From assembly GCF_017815515.1 (NCBI RefSeq), contig NZ_CP072611.1, positions 558,001 through 622,000 of the forward strand: a stretch of DNA of 64,000 nucleotides, in the 5' to 3' direction. Source of the DNA: Aureimonas populi. GTDB taxonomy: Bacteria; Pseudomonadota; Alphaproteobacteria; Rhizobiales; Rhizobiaceae. Below are positions 1-8,442 of the stretch, one piece after another. Below the pieces are notes generated by a model, which did no database searches, was not told the DNA's origin, and worked only from the letters and a program-made list of their open reading frames with translations. Made by a program: the position numbers and the translations under genes. How positions within the stretch are numbered: position 1 is the first letter of the stretch; each line of letters opens with the position of its first letter.

Positions 1-1006
1 CGACGGCCAGATGCGATTCGGCCGACTGCGGCTGGAGGGACAGGAGGCGCTGCGCGCGCTGCAAGCGCTCGGCCGCCGGGAGGCCGGGCTTGGCGTGAAC
101 GTAGAGTTCGGCGACCTCCGGGTGCGGCGCCTCGCTCCATGCTTTTTCGAGGATGCGCGAGGCCCGGCGCGTGTCGCCGAGCCGGATCGACGCCTTGGCG
201 GCGACGAGGGCGGCGGGCGTCAGGTCCGGCGCCAGCTTCTGCGCCTCGCGCGCGGCGGTGCGGGCATTGGCGGGGTCGGTCTCGGCCTGCGTCTGCGCCT
301 TGGCGGTCAGGAGCACGGCGCGCAGCCGGTTGCTTTCCTGCCGGTCGACCAGATGCGAGGAGCGCTGCGCCTTCAGGATGTCGAGCGCGGCGTCGTAGTC
401 GCCCTCGGCGGCCTTCAGCTCCAGAACCGCGCCGCCGGCCCATGGCACATGCGGCGCGATGCGCACCGCCCGCTCGGCATAATGGCGCGCGGCGACCGGA
501 TCGTTGACGCGCTCGGCCTCCAGGAACAGGCCGCGCAGCGCCAGGAGGCGGGTGTCCTCATCCTTCTCCATTGCCTCGAACAGGCGGCGGGCCCGTCCGT
601 GGTCGCCCTCGATCATCGCGGTCTGCGCGTCGAGAAAGCGCAGGAGCGGCTCCTTGCGCCCGTCCAGCGCCCGCTCGCTCTTGCGCAGCATCCGGCGCGC
701 GGTGGCCGCATCCCCGGCCCCGGCGGCCAAAATCCCCCCCGAGAGGGCGCGATAGCCCTTGTCGCGCCGGCGGGCCGAGAAATAGCCGCCGATGCGCTCG
801 GGAGCGGAGAACAGCGAGGAGACGAGCCAGAACAAGAGGATCGCGGCGCCGACGACGAGGAGCGCGGCGATCAGGAAGGTCAGGAAGCTCGTTTCGACCT
901 CGCGGCCGAGCCAGGCGATGGTCACGTCGCCGGGATTGTCCGCCACCCAGGCGAAGCCGAGGCCGAGGATGAGGACGACGAGAAGGAAGGCGAGTATGCG
1001 GAACAT
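1..1006 (-). CDS. hemY: HemY-family TPR membrane protein (C-terminus outside window)
   Basis: The reading frame is open from its ATG to the window edge, so the C-terminal part is missing. The product starts with a hydrophobic helix (MFRILAFLLVVLILGLGFAW), then a second membrane segment near residues 40-62, followed by a soluble helical region with TPR-like repeats. This is the layout of the alphaproteobacterial HemY N-terminal family, an inner-membrane protein tied to late haem synthesis by gene context; its biochemical role is unsettled, and it is unrelated to protoporphyrinogen oxidase HemY of Gram-positives. It follows the mitofilin-like gene with only a 10-nt gap, in the same direction as hemC-hemD, so it is probably the last gene of that operon. 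Identification rests on the family pattern and synteny. Confidence 0.9.
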   Translation of the reverse strand, partial: MFRILAFLLVVLILGLGFAWVADNPGDVTIAWLGREVETSFLTFLIAALLVVGAAILLFWLVSSLFSAPERIGGYFSARRRDKGYRALSGGILAAGAGDAATARRMLRKSERALDGRKEPLLRFLDAQTAMIEGDHGRARRLFEAMEKDEDTRLLALRGLFLEAERVNDPVAARHYAERAVRIAPHVPWAGGAVLELKAAEGDYDAALDILKAQRSSHLVDRQESNRLRAVLLTAKAQTQAETDPANARTAAREAQKLAPDLTPAALVAAKASIRLGDTRRASRILEKAWSEAPHPEVAELYVHAKPGLPAAERLQRAQRLLSLQPQSAESHLAV

Positions 1007-1016
1007 CTGGGGTCCT

Positions 1017-2549
1017 TCAGCCTTGGGTGCCGGCGGCCGCCGTGGCGCGCGTCAGGGCCTCGTCGACGACGGTGCCGGCCTGCCGGCGCGCGTCCACGCG
1101 GTCGGCGAAATCGCTGGACGCGCTCCGCGCCGCCTCGTCGAGAGTGTCCCATTCCGCCCGCCATGCGGCGGCGTCGTCCGCCCGCAGCGCGGCGCTCATG
1201 CGCGAAAGGACGGCGTCCATGCCCGTCCCTTCCGCCGCCGCGTCGCCGCTGGAGCGCACCTGCACCAGGGAGGAGAGGCCCGAAAGAATCTGGTCGCCGA
1301 CGCTCGCCTCGCCGGCGGCCGGCGCGGCCGTCGCGCGGATGGCGCGCTCCACCTGCGGCCAGTCGGCCAGCAGTGCCTCGCGGCTCGGCACGCCCTCGGC
1401 CGCGTAGCTGCGCAGCCCTTCCACCGCCTCGCCGCCGCCCCCGGCGGAGGCGAAAGCCTCCAGCTCGCTCATGAAGGGCCCGCCCCGGTCGATCGCCGCC
1501 TTCAGCCCCGCGGCCGTCAGGGCGATGCCGGCCTGGCGGTTGGCCTCCTCCATCGCTTCGATGCGCGTGTCGAACTGGGAGACGCGCGTGTCGAGCGCAT
1601 CCACGCGCCCGCCGATCTCGTTGGCGCGGGTCGTCGCCTCGCCGGCGGCGGCCTGTGCGGCCTCGGCCGTCTGGCGGGCCTGGTCCGCGGCCTGCGTGGC
1701 GGCATCGGCGCTCTGCAGCGCGCCTGCCGCGTCCTCTGCGCTGCGCCCGTCCTGCAACGTGCGCTCGGCGGCGGCGAGGCGGTCGCTGAGGGCGGCGAGG
1801 TCGGAGGCGGAGGCGAAGCTGGTGCCCGCGCCGCCGGCCGCCTGCGCCGACTGGAGCTGCTCCACCGTCTCGCGCAGGTTGGAAAGATCGCCGGAAAGCT
1901 GCTCGACATCCCCGACCGCAGCGTAGCGCACTGCCTCATCGGCCGGACGGCTGCCGAACATGCCGGAATAGCCGAGCGCGGCCGAGCCGGCGAGCGCCAG
2001 CACCGCGCCCAGAAGCCCCGCGCCGACCAGCGGCCCGAAGCCCGGCGAGGAGGAGGACGGCGGCTCCTCCGAGACCGGCAGGCTCGCCTCGTCGCCGTGA
2101 TAGACATTGCTGGCGCCCGCCGGAACCCTCTCAGGCTCGGCGGCCGCCGCCACGATCTCGTCGTCCTCGAACTCGCCCAGATGGCGCCGGGAGGGCTCGC
2201 CGGAGAGCCCCTCCTCCCGCGCGAACTCGGCCGTGGTCTCCTCGGCCTCCGTCTCGCGCGGGCCGCCGGCCTGGCTGCCGGCCTGCTGCGCCACAAGCGC
2301 GTCGTCGCTCGCCGGCTGGGTCTCGGGCGGCGGCAGCACGGCGCCGCCCTCCTTCTGCGCCGGCAGAGCCTCTTGCGCACCGGGCTCCCGCACCTCGGCA
2401 GCGGGTTCGCCCAACGGCGCTTCCTCGCGTGCAGGCGTTTCCTCTTCCGGCGAGGGGGCGGCGGCCTGCGCCTCGACAGGCTCGGTCGGCTCGGCCACCG
2501 TCTCGCCGGGCTTTCCGCCGGATCTGGGACGACGAGGACGATTGGCCAT
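1017..2549 (-). CDS. Mitofilin/Mic60-like inner-membrane protein (COG4223 type)
   Basis: A 510-residue protein: an N-terminal tail of about 170 residues rich in Pro, Glu and Ala, one membrane helix near residues 172-195 (GPLVGAGLLGAVLALAGSAA), a long Ala/Gln/Glu-rich region with coiled-coil character, and a C-terminal helical domain. This is the layout of the alphaproteobacterial homologues of mitochondrial Mic60, which shape intracytoplasmic membranes in some species. It sits between hemD and hemY, the position conserved for this family. The ATG used here lies 20 codons inside the longest frame. It is preceded by GGAG at good spacing and gives the usual MANRPRRP start. Role here is inferred from the family; the sequence shows only architecture and synteny. 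Confidence 0.85.
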   Translation of the reverse strand: MANRPRRPRSGGKPGETVAEPTEPVEAQAAAPSPEEETPAREEAPLGEPAAEVREPGAQEALPAQKEGGAVLPPPETQPASDDALVAQQAGSQAGGPRETEAEETTAEFAREEGLSGEPSRRHLGEFEDDEIVAAAAEPERVPAGASNVYHGDEASLPVSEEPPSSSSPGFGPLVGAGLLGAVLALAGSAALGYSGMFGSRPADEAVRYAAVGDVEQLSGDLSNLRETVEQLQSAQAAGGAGTSFASASDLAALSDRLAAAERTLQDGRSAEDAAGALQSADAATQAADQARQTAEAAQAAAGEATTRANEIGGRVDALDTRVSQFDTRIEAMEEANRQAGIALTAAGLKAAIDRGGPFMSELEAFASAGGGGEAVEGLRSYAAEGVPSREALLADWPQVERAIRATAAPAAGEASVGDQILSGLSSLVQVRSSGDAAAEGTGMDAVLSRMSAALRADDAAAWRAEWDTLDEAARSASSDFADRVDARRQAGTVVDEALTRATAAAGTQG

Positions 2550-2658
2550 GCGACTACTCCATCTTACCTCGCGCGACCCATGGCATGGGGGCCGCAGCGC
2601 TTTTGGCAACTTAGTGTGCCGTCCCGATCCTGCAACGACAAAGCGCGGCGGTGAAGAC

Positions 2659-3372
2659 TTATAGACACGTGCCTGGCCCGTAACGAGCCAGAAGGGCGGA
2701 AAGCTCCGGGCGTTCCCCCACCATCACGCAGGCGGCCAGCGGCGGCGGAAGCGCGGCGGCGACCCGCGCCGACAGGCACAGGAGGCGCGGCGCGGGCTCG
2801 AAAAGGTCGGCGAACGCCTCGGCGAGGGCCGCATGGCCCCGCGCCTGCGAGGCGGAGAGGAGGAGCACGGCATCGGGCGCACGCCCCTGCAAGGCGGCCG
2901 CCACCTCCTCGCGGGCCGGTTGGCGCAGGCGGGCCTCATATGCCTCGGCGAGGGCGAAGGGCGTCCCGTCCGCCCGCAGCGCCCGTTCCAGCGAGGGTTC
3001 GCGCACGCGGCCGGCGGCATAAAGAAGCGGCAGGCCGGTGCGCCGCGCCAGGGCGCGCGCCGGCTCGCGGAGCGACAGCGCCTCGCCCGCCCCTTCCTGG
3101 ACGGGGCCAAGCCCCGCAGCGCGCGCCGCCTGCGCCGTGCGGGCGCCCACGGCCAGCACCGGCGGGCCGTCACCCGGGCGGCGGCGCGCCAGCCACGGCA
3201 CGGCGTTGGCGCTGGTGACGAGGAAGCCGGCGAACGGTCCCGGCGGAAGGGGGGGATCGAGCGGCGAAATCTCCTGCAAGGGCAGGAGCAGGGGCACATG
3301 CCCCGCCCGCCGCACGGCCTCGGCCGTGGCGTCGGCCGCCGCGCGGTCGCGCAGGATCAGGAGGCGCGCCAT
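2659..3372 (-). CDS. hemD: Uroporphyrinogen-III synthase
   Basis: The 237-residue product has the two-lobed HemD pattern: an N-terminal [10 protein letters not shown] strand, the [13 protein letters not shown] segment near residues 50-62 and [15 protein letters not shown] near residue 165. HemD cyclises hydroxymethylbilane with inversion of ring D to give uroporphyrinogen III, in the cytoplasm. The family diverges strongly, so the call leans on length, these segments and position directly after hemC. The gene starts inside the end of hemC (16-nt overlap), so the two are probably translationally coupled. The GTG/ATG-rich start region offers no better alternative. Confidence 0.9.
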   Translation of the reverse strand: MARLLILRDRAAADATAEAVRRAGHVPLLLPLQEISPLDPPLPPGPFAGFLVTSANAVPWLARRRPGDGPPVLAVGARTAQAARAAGLGPVQEGAGEALSLREPARALARRTGLPLLYAAGRVREPSLERALRADGTPFALAEAYEARLRQPAREEVAAALQGRAPDAVLLLSASQARGHAALAEAFADLFEPAPRLLCLSARVAAALPPPLAACVMVGERPELSALLARYGPGTCL

Positions 3373-4313
3373 CCCGTCCGCGCCTCGCCCCAGCTTTCGA
3401 AGAAGGCCGGGCCCGCCTCGGCCAGGAGCGCGCGCGCCGCCTCGCGGCCGAGGGCCTGCGCATCCTCCGCCGCGCCCTCGGCCGTTCGCTCATAGGCGCT
3501 CGCCCCGTCCGGTGTCAGGATCATGCCGCGAAAGCGCAGGCGGTTTCCCTCCAGGCGCGCCAGCGCGGCGATGGGCGTGCGGCAGGAACCGTCCAGTTCG
3601 CCGAGGAAGGCGCGCTCGCAGGAGAGCGCGACGCCGGTCTCGCGATGATCGATGGATGCGACGAGAGCGCGCACCCGCTCGTCGCCCACGCGGCTTTCGA
3701 TGCAGATGGCGCCCTGCCCGGGCGCGGGCAGGAAGTCCTCCACCGGCAGGATCTGGCTCGCCGTTTCCTCCATCGCCATGCGCTTCAGGCCCGCGAAGGC
3801 CAGGAGCGTGCCCTCCACCTCCCCGGCCCGGAGCTTGGCGAGGCGCGTCTGCACGTTGCCGCGCAGGATCACGAGGTCGAGGTCCGGCCGGATGCGGCGC
3901 AGGAGCGCCTGCCGGCGCAGCGAGGCCGAGCCGACCCGTGCGCCGCGCGGCAGGTCGGCGATGGAGGAGACGTCGCGCCCGATGAAGACGTCCCGCACGT
4001 CCTCGCGCGGCAGGAAGGCGGAAATCTCCAGCCCCTCCGGCAGGATCGTGGCCATGTCCTTGGAGGAATGGACCGCAAGGTCGATCCGGCCCTCGAACAG
4101 GGCTTCCTCGATCTCCTTGGTGAAGAGGCCCTTGCCGCCCACCTCCGAGAGGGGACGGTCGAGAATGCGGTCGCCCGAGGTGGAGATCACCTCGATGGCG
4201 AACGCCTCCTCGGACAGGCCGTGGGCGGCCATCAGGCGGGCGCGCACCTCGCTTGCCTGCGCGAGCGCAAGGCGCGAGCCGCGCGTGCCGATGCGGATGG
4301 GTGGGGTCATCAT
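3357..4313 (-). CDS. hemC: Hydroxymethylbilane synthase (porphobilinogen deaminase)
   Basis: The product of 318 residues opens with [20 protein letters not shown], the signature start of HemC, and carries [13 protein letters not shown] and the cofactor-attachment segment [15 protein letters not shown], whose Cys holds the dipyrromethane primer. It joins four porphobilinogen molecules into hydroxymethylbilane. I chose the ATG giving MMTPPIRIG; the longer frame would add 16 residues not usual for the family. The gene leads the hemC-hemD-mitofilin-hemY operon and is divergent from tsaD with 111 nt between starts, which must hold both promoters. Confidence 0.96.
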   Translation of the reverse strand: MMTPPIRIGTRGSRLALAQASEVRARLMAAHGLSEEAFAIEVISTSGDRILDRPLSEVGGKGLFTKEIEEALFEGRIDLAVHSSKDMATILPEGLEISAFLPREDVRDVFIGRDVSSIADLPRGARVGSASLRRQALLRRIRPDLDLVILRGNVQTRLAKLRAGEVEGTLLAFAGLKRMAMEETASQILPVEDFLPAPGQGAICIESRVGDERVRALVASIDHRETGVALSCERAFLGELDGSCRTPIAALARLEGNRLRFRGMILTPDGASAYERTAEGAAEDAQALGREAARALLAEAGPAFFESWGEARTGWRAS

Positions 4314-4424
4314 GCTCGCTTCGCCGGGTCGTTGCCGCCCTTCATAAAGCGGGCGGGCCACAGGTCAAATCGGCCATGCGCGGCTGGCGCTCGCGCACCG
4401 GCCCCGCTATCTCCTGATACCATC

Positions 4425-5525
4425 ATGGCGAACCCATCCTCACCCGACCTCCTTGTCCTCGGCATAGAGACGAGCTGCGACGAGACGGCGGCCAGCGTCG
4501 TCGCGCGCCGGCACGGCCGCGCCGACATCCTGTCCAACGTGGTGCTGAGCCAGGTGGAGGAGCACGCGGCCTTCGGCGGCGTGGTGCCGGAGATCGCCGC
4601 AAGGGCCCATGTCGAGGCGCTGGACGGCATCGTCGCTGCGGCGCTGGCCGAGGCGGGCATCGGCTGGGACGAATTGTCGGCCGTCGCGGCCACGACCGGC
4701 CCCGGCCTCGTCGGCGGCCTCATCGTGGGCGCGATGACGGGCAAGGCCATCGCGGCGGCGCGCGCCCTGCCCTTCCTGGCGGTCAACCACCTGGAGGGGC
4801 ACGCGCTGAGCCCGCGCCTCTCGCACGGGCTCGCCTTCCCCTATCTCCTCCTCCTCGTCTCCGGCGGCCACACGCAGATTCTCCTCGTGCGCGGCACGGG
4901 CGACTATGAGCGCTGGGGCACCACCATCGACGACGCGCTGGGCGAGGCCTTCGACAAGACCGCCAAGCTCCTCGGCCTGCCCGGCGCGGGCGGCCCCGCC
5001 GTGGAGCGCATGGCCGAGGGCGGGGACGCCGCACGCTTTCCCCTGCCCCGCCCGCTGAAGGGCGAGGCGCGTCTCGACTTCTCCTTCTCCGGCCTCAAGA
5101 CGGCCCTGCGCCACGCCGCCACGCAGGCCGCGCCCCTCGACGAACAGGACGTCGCCGACCTTTGCGCGAGCTTCCAGGCGGCGGCGGCGGGCAGCCTGGC
5201 GGACCGCGTCACCCGCGCGCTGGCGCGGCTGCGGGCGGACTTCCCCGACCTTTCCGAGCCGGTGCTGGCCGTGGCGGGCGGGGTCGCGGCCAACCGGGCC
5301 ATCCGCGCCCGGCTGGAGGAGGCCGCCGCGGCCCATGGCGTGCGCCTCGTCGCGCCGCCCGCCGCCCTGTGCACGGACAATGCGGCGATGATCGCCTTCG
5401 CGGGGCTGGAACGGCTGGAAGCGGGGCGCACGGACCCGCTGGCCGCGCCCGTGCGCCCGCGCTGGCCGCTCGACGAAGCCGCCACGCCCCTCGTCGGCTT
5501 TGGAAAGAGAGGCGCCAAGGCATGA
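4425..5525 (+). CDS. tsaD: tRNA N6-adenosine threonylcarbamoyltransferase
   Basis: A 366-residue ASKHA-fold enzyme. Visible marks are [17 protein letters not shown] at the start, the metal-binding HxxxH in [23 protein letters not shown], the [14 protein letters not shown] segment and the C-terminal [10 protein letters not shown] and CTDNAAMIA motifs. With TsaB, TsaC and TsaE it makes t6A at position 37 of ANN-decoding tRNAs. The start is the ATG giving [15 protein letters not shown]; upstream sequence in the same frame is antisense to hemC. Its stop overlaps the gpsA start by 4 nt (ATGA), so the two form an operon, a common arrangement in this group. Confidence 0.97.
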   Translation: MANPSSPDLLVLGIETSCDETAASVVARRHGRADILSNVVLSQVEEHAAFGGVVPEIAARAHVEALDGIVAAALAEAGIGWDELSAVAATTGPGLVGGLIVGAMTGKAIAAARALPFLAVNHLEGHALSPRLSHGLAFPYLLLLVSGGHTQILLVRGTGDYERWGTTIDDALGEAFDKTAKLLGLPGAGGPAVERMAEGGDAARFPLPRPLKGEARLDFSFSGLKTALRHAATQAAPLDEQDVADLCASFQAAAAGSLADRVTRALARLRADFPDLSEPVLAVAGGVAANRAIRARLEEAAAAHGVRLVAPPAALCTDNAAMIAFAGLERLEAGRTDPLAAPVRPRWPLDEAATPLVGFGKRGAKA

Positions 5526-6499
5526 GACTGACGGTGATCGGCGGCGGGGCATGGGGCACGGCGCTTGCCAGCGTCTATGCGCGCAAGGGGTTCGCGACCA
5601 CGCTCTATGCCCGTGACGAGGCGACGGCGGAGAGCGTCAACGAGGCGCACGAGAACCCGCGCTACCTGCCCGGCATCGCCCTGCCCGACGCGCTGCGGGC
5701 CAGCACCGTCCTCTCGATCAGCGTGGAGAGCGCCGACCTCATCCTCCTCGTCGTGCCCGCGCAGACGCTGCGCGCGGTGGCCTGCGACATCCGCCCCTTC
5801 CTGGAGCCCGGCGTGCCGCTCGTGCTCTGCGCCAAGGGCATCGAAAGGGAAACGGGCCTCTTCGCCTCCCATGTCGTGGCGCAGGAGTTGCCGGAGGCGC
5901 CGCTCGCCGTGCTTTCGGGGCCGAGCTTCGCGCAGGACGTGGCCGCCGGCCTGCCGACCGCCGTGACGCTCGCGGCAGAGGAAGGCGATCTGGCCGAGGA
6001 ACTGTCCCGCACGCTCTCGGCCGACACGTTCCGCATCTACGCCTCCACCGACATGCTCGGCGTGGAAGCGGGCGGGGCGCTGAAGAACGTCCTGGCGCTG
6101 GCGGCGGGCGCGGTGTCCGGGCGCGGGCTCGGCGCCTCGGCGCTCGCGGCCCTCGTCACGCGCGGGCTCAGCGAGCTGCGCCGGCTCGGCGAGGCGCTGG
6201 GCGCGCGGCCCGAGACGCTCACGGGCCTTTCGGGCCTCGGCGACCTCGTTCTCACCTGCTCCTCCGCCCAATCGCGCAACTTCGCCTACGGCCAGGCGCT
6301 GGGGCGGGGCGAGGACGTCTCGGGCCTGAAACTGGCCGAGGGCGTGCATTCGGCCGCCATCGCCGCCCGGCTGGCGCGCGAGAAGGACATCGAAGCGCCC
6401 ATCGTCCAGACCGTGGCCGCCATCCTGGAGGGACGGCTTTCAGTGGACGAGGCCATCGGCCGCCTCATGGCGCGCCCCTTGAAGCGCGAGGAGGATTGA
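5522..6499 (+). CDS. gpsA: Glycerol-3-phosphate dehydrogenase [NAD(P)+]
   Basis: A 325-residue enzyme that reduces dihydroxyacetone phosphate to sn-glycerol-3-phosphate for phospholipid synthesis. It has the dinucleotide-binding start [26 protein letters not shown], the [16 protein letters not shown] segment, catalytic Lys in [15 protein letters not shown], and [14 protein letters not shown]. Length is normal for the family. The ATG overlaps the tsaD stop, so translation is probably coupled. Confidence 0.97.
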   Translation: MRLTVIGGGAWGTALASVYARKGFATTLYARDEATAESVNEAHENPRYLPGIALPDALRASTVLSISVESADLILLVVPAQTLRAVACDIRPFLEPGVPLVLCAKGIERETGLFASHVVAQELPEAPLAVLSGPSFAQDVAAGLPTAVTLAAEEGDLAEELSRTLSADTFRIYASTDMLGVEAGGALKNVLALAAGAVSGRGLGASALAALVTRGLSELRRLGEALGARPETLTGLSGLGDLVLTCSSAQSRNFAYGQALGRGEDVSGLKLAEGVHSAAIAARLAREKDIEAPIVQTVAAILEGRLSVDEAIGRLMARPLKREED

Positions 6500-6553
6500 A
6501 CCGGCGGTTCCCCCTGTCGTAGAGGCCAGGGAACGACCAAGGAAGGACCGCCC

Positions 6554-6841
6554 ATGCTCTACGCTCTCCTGTGCGAGGACCGCCCCGACGCGGGCACGCT
6601 TCGCCCCGACACACGGCCCGCCCATCTGGACTATCTGGCCTCGCTCGGCGCCGCGCTGAGATTCGCCGGCCCCTTCCTGGACGAGGCGGGCAAGCCCACC
6701 GGCAGCCTGGTGGTGGTGGACGCGGCGGACGAGGCCGCCGCGCGCGCCATCGCGCAGGCCGACCCCTATGCCGGGGCGGGCCTGTTTTCCAGCGTCACGG
6801 TGCGCCGCTGGCACTGGGCCATCAACGAGCCGAAGGGCTGA
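6554..6841 (+). CDS. YciI-like family protein
   Basis: A 95-residue protein with the YciI fold pattern: MLYALLCEDRPDA, a central RPAHLDYLASLGAALRFAGPF (His-Leu plus a Gly-rich turn) and the DPYAGAGLFSSVTVRRWHW end that closes the ferredoxin-like fold. YciI proteins are small dimers of uncertain catalytic role. It is preceded by AAGGA and sits 54 nt after gpsA and 8 nt before the EVE gene, a neighbourhood often seen in Rhizobiales. The function is not known; only the family is supported. Confidence 0.88.
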   Translation: MLYALLCEDRPDAGTLRPDTRPAHLDYLASLGAALRFAGPFLDEAGKPTGSLVVVDAADEAAARAIAQADPYAGAGLFSSVTVRRWHWAINEPKG

Positions 6842-6849
6842 GGCGCGCC

Positions 6850-7290
6850 ATGGCGTTCTGGCTGTTCAAATCCGAGCCGCACAAATGGTCCTTCGAGGCG
6901 CAGAAGGCGGCGGGCGAGAAGGGCACGCAGTGGGACGGCGTGCGCAACTACCAGGCCCGCAACTTCATGCGGGCGATGAAGGTCGGAGAGCGCGGCTTCT
7001 TCTACCATTCCAACGAGGGCAAGGCGGTCGTGGGCGTGGTCGAGGTGATCGCCGAGGCGCATCACGACACCACCTCGGAGGACCCGCGCTGGGAATGCGT
7101 GGACCTCAAGGCCGTGGCGGACCTGCCCCGGCCCGTCACGCTGGAGGCGATCAAGGCCGATGAGGCGTTGAAGGACATGGTGCTGGTCACGAATTCGCGC
7201 CTCTCCGTGCAGCCCGTGGGCGAGGCCGAGTTCGCCCATATCTGCCGCATGGGCGGGCTGGACCCGAAACGAGCGATGGGAACCGCGTAA
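6850..7290 (+). CDS. EVE domain-containing protein
   Basis: The 146-residue product has the EVE (PUA-like) signature: AFWLFKSEPHKWSFE, WDGVRNYQARNFMRAMKVGE, GFFYHSNEGKAVVGVVEV and LVTNSRLSVQPVGEAEF. EVE domains bind modified bases; stand-alone housekeeping copies like this one are of unknown target. The ATG lies 8 nt after the YciI-like stop, so the two are probably cotranscribed with gpsA. I see no sign that this copy belongs to a restriction system. Confidence 0.92.
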   Translation: MAFWLFKSEPHKWSFEAQKAAGEKGTQWDGVRNYQARNFMRAMKVGERGFFYHSNEGKAVVGVVEVIAEAHHDTTSEDPRWECVDLKAVADLPRPVTLEAIKADEALKDMVLVTNSRLSVQPVGEAEFAHICRMGGLDPKRAMGTA

Positions 7291-7339
7291 GGAACGGAAC
7301 GTTTCGGGAACGATCAACATCCCCGAAAGAACCCGACCC

Positions 7340-7558
7340 ATGGCGAACGACCCCAAGACGGACACCGGCTCCAACACCGTGAAGGACCCGGACGACTGGA
7401 CGACCGGCGAGGAGCCGATGACGGGCGCTCAGGCCTCCTATCTGAAGACGCTGTGCGAGGAGACGGGCGAGGCCTTCGACGATTCGATGACCAAGGCCGA
7501 CGCATCGAAAAAGATCGACGAGCTGCAGGCGCAATCCAAGCGCTTGAAGGACGGCTGA
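7340..7558 (+). CDS. DUF3072 small protein
   Basis: A 72-residue acidic protein with KDPDDWTTGEEPMTGAQASYLKTLCEETGEAF and a C-terminal KKIDELQAQSKR helix, which matches the DUF3072 pattern common in Proteobacteria and Actinobacteria. No enzymatic motif is visible and the role is unknown. It is followed at once by a hairpin terminator that also faces the convergent small membrane gene. Confidence 0.85.
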   Translation: MANDPKTDTGSNTVKDPDDWTTGEEPMTGAQASYLKTLCEETGEAFDDSMTKADASKKIDELQAQSKRLKDG

Positions 7559-7565
7559 AACGACC

Positions 7566-7596
7566 AGCGCCGCCCCATGGGGCGGCGCTCTCTCTT
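7566..7596. terminator. Intrinsic terminator between convergent small genes
   Basis: A 9-bp GC-rich stem (AGCGCCGCC / GGCGGCGCT) closes on the loop CCATGG and is followed by CTCTCTT on the plus strand. It starts 8 nt after the DUF3072 stop and just downstream of the convergent 27-residue ORF, so it may serve both. The T-tract is imperfect. Confidence 0.65.
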
Positions 7597-7601
7597 GCGG
7601 G

Positions 7602-7685
7602 TCAGGACAGGAAGCCGAAGATCCACAAAATGAGGATGATGGGGATCGGAATGCCGATCAGCCAGAGCAGGCCGCCTTTGAACAT
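7602..7685 (-). CDS. 27-residue single-helix membrane peptide
   Basis: This small frame encodes MFKGGLLWLIGIPIPIILIL plus seven residues: almost wholly hydrophobic, with a Pro-x-Pro kink, and resembling short conserved membrane proteins seen in other Alphaproteobacteria (from memory; not checked). An AGAGGA ribosome-binding site lies 7 nt before the ATG. A second in-frame ATG two codons upstream would sit against that site and is unlikely. The gene converges with DUF3072 and runs divergently from the methyltransferase gene, whose proposed start region it nearly touches. Function is unknown. Confidence 0.65.
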   Translation of the reverse strand: MFKGGLLWLIGIPIPIILILWIFGFLS

Positions 7686-7689
7686 GGAC

Positions 7690-8442
7690 ATGTCCTCTTC
7701 TTCGTCCCCGGCAAAAGGCCCTGAGGAGGCCCCTGGTTCCCGGGTGCGGGACGCGCGCGCCTTCATCCTCGCGAACACGGCCGTCCAGCGCCCGCCCCAT
7801 GTGCCGCAGATCGCGCTGCATCTGGCCGACGAGGCGCACGATCTCTGGCTGAAGACGGAGGAGGAATTGGCCGAGGCAGGCGTGCCGCCGCCCTTCTGGG
7901 CCTTCGCCTGGGCCGGCGGGCAAGGCTTGGCGCGGTTCGTTCTGGACAACCCGGAAACGGTGCGCGGGCGCACCGTCCTCGACTTCGCCTCGGGCTCCGG
8001 CCTCCTCGCCATCGCCGCCGCGCTGTCGGGCGCGGCACGGGTGCGGGCGGTGGATGTCGATCCCTTCGCGCTGGCCGCCGTGCCGCTCAACGCCGAACTG
8101 AACCGCGTCGCGGTGGAGGCCGCGCTCGCGGACCTCATCGGCGAGCCGGTGCCGGAAGAGGTGATCCTGGCCGGCGACGTCTTCTACGACCGGCCCTTCG
8201 CGGACCGGCTCATCCCCTGGTTCGACGCGCTCGCGCGAGGCGGCAAGACCGTCCTCGTCGGCGATCCCGGCCGGGCCTACCTGCCGAAGGCGCGGCTGGA
8301 GGAGCGCGGCGTCTATACCGTGCCCGTCAGCCGCGCGCTGGAGGATGGCGAGGTGAAGCGCACCACGGTGTGGCGGTGGCGGCCTGAGCCGCCACACGCC
8401 GGACCGGGGCTCACAGTGCGTGCGCGGCGGCCGTCACCTTGA
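7690..8442 (+). CDS. Class I SAM-dependent methyltransferase (Nnt1/ETFB-lysine type)
   Basis: The product (about 250 residues) has LDFASGSGLLAIAAALSGAARVRAVDVDP (motif I plus acidic strand 2) and VILAGDVFYDRPFADRLIPW, the pattern of COG3897-type protein methyltransferases related to ETF-beta lysine methylase and PrmA. The target is not deducible. The start is uncertain: the ATG used gives MSSSSSPAKG; another ATG lies two codons upstream, and a GTG at 7744, preceded by GAGGAGG, would begin just before RDARAFIL. Its 3' end overlaps the convergent fdhF-like gene by 32 nt. Confidence 0.85.
   Translation: MSSSSSPAKGPEEAPGSRVRDARAFILANTAVQRPPHVPQIALHLADEAHDLWLKTEEELAEAGVPPPFWAFAWAGGQGLARFVLDNPETVRGRTVLDFASGSGLLAIAAALSGAARVRAVDVDPFALAAVPLNAELNRVAVEAALADLIGEPVPEEVILAGDVFYDRPFADRLIPWFDALARGGKTVLVGDPGRAYLPKARLEERGVYTVPVSRALEDGEVKRTTVWRWRPEPPHAGPGLTVRARRPSP

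Noticed and set aside
11..1474. Long plus-strand frame opposite hemY and the mitofilin-like gene
   Set aside because: Arg/Gly-rich low-complexity product with no family pattern; the minus strand carries clear HemY and mitofilin-like sequence. GC-rich antisense shadow.
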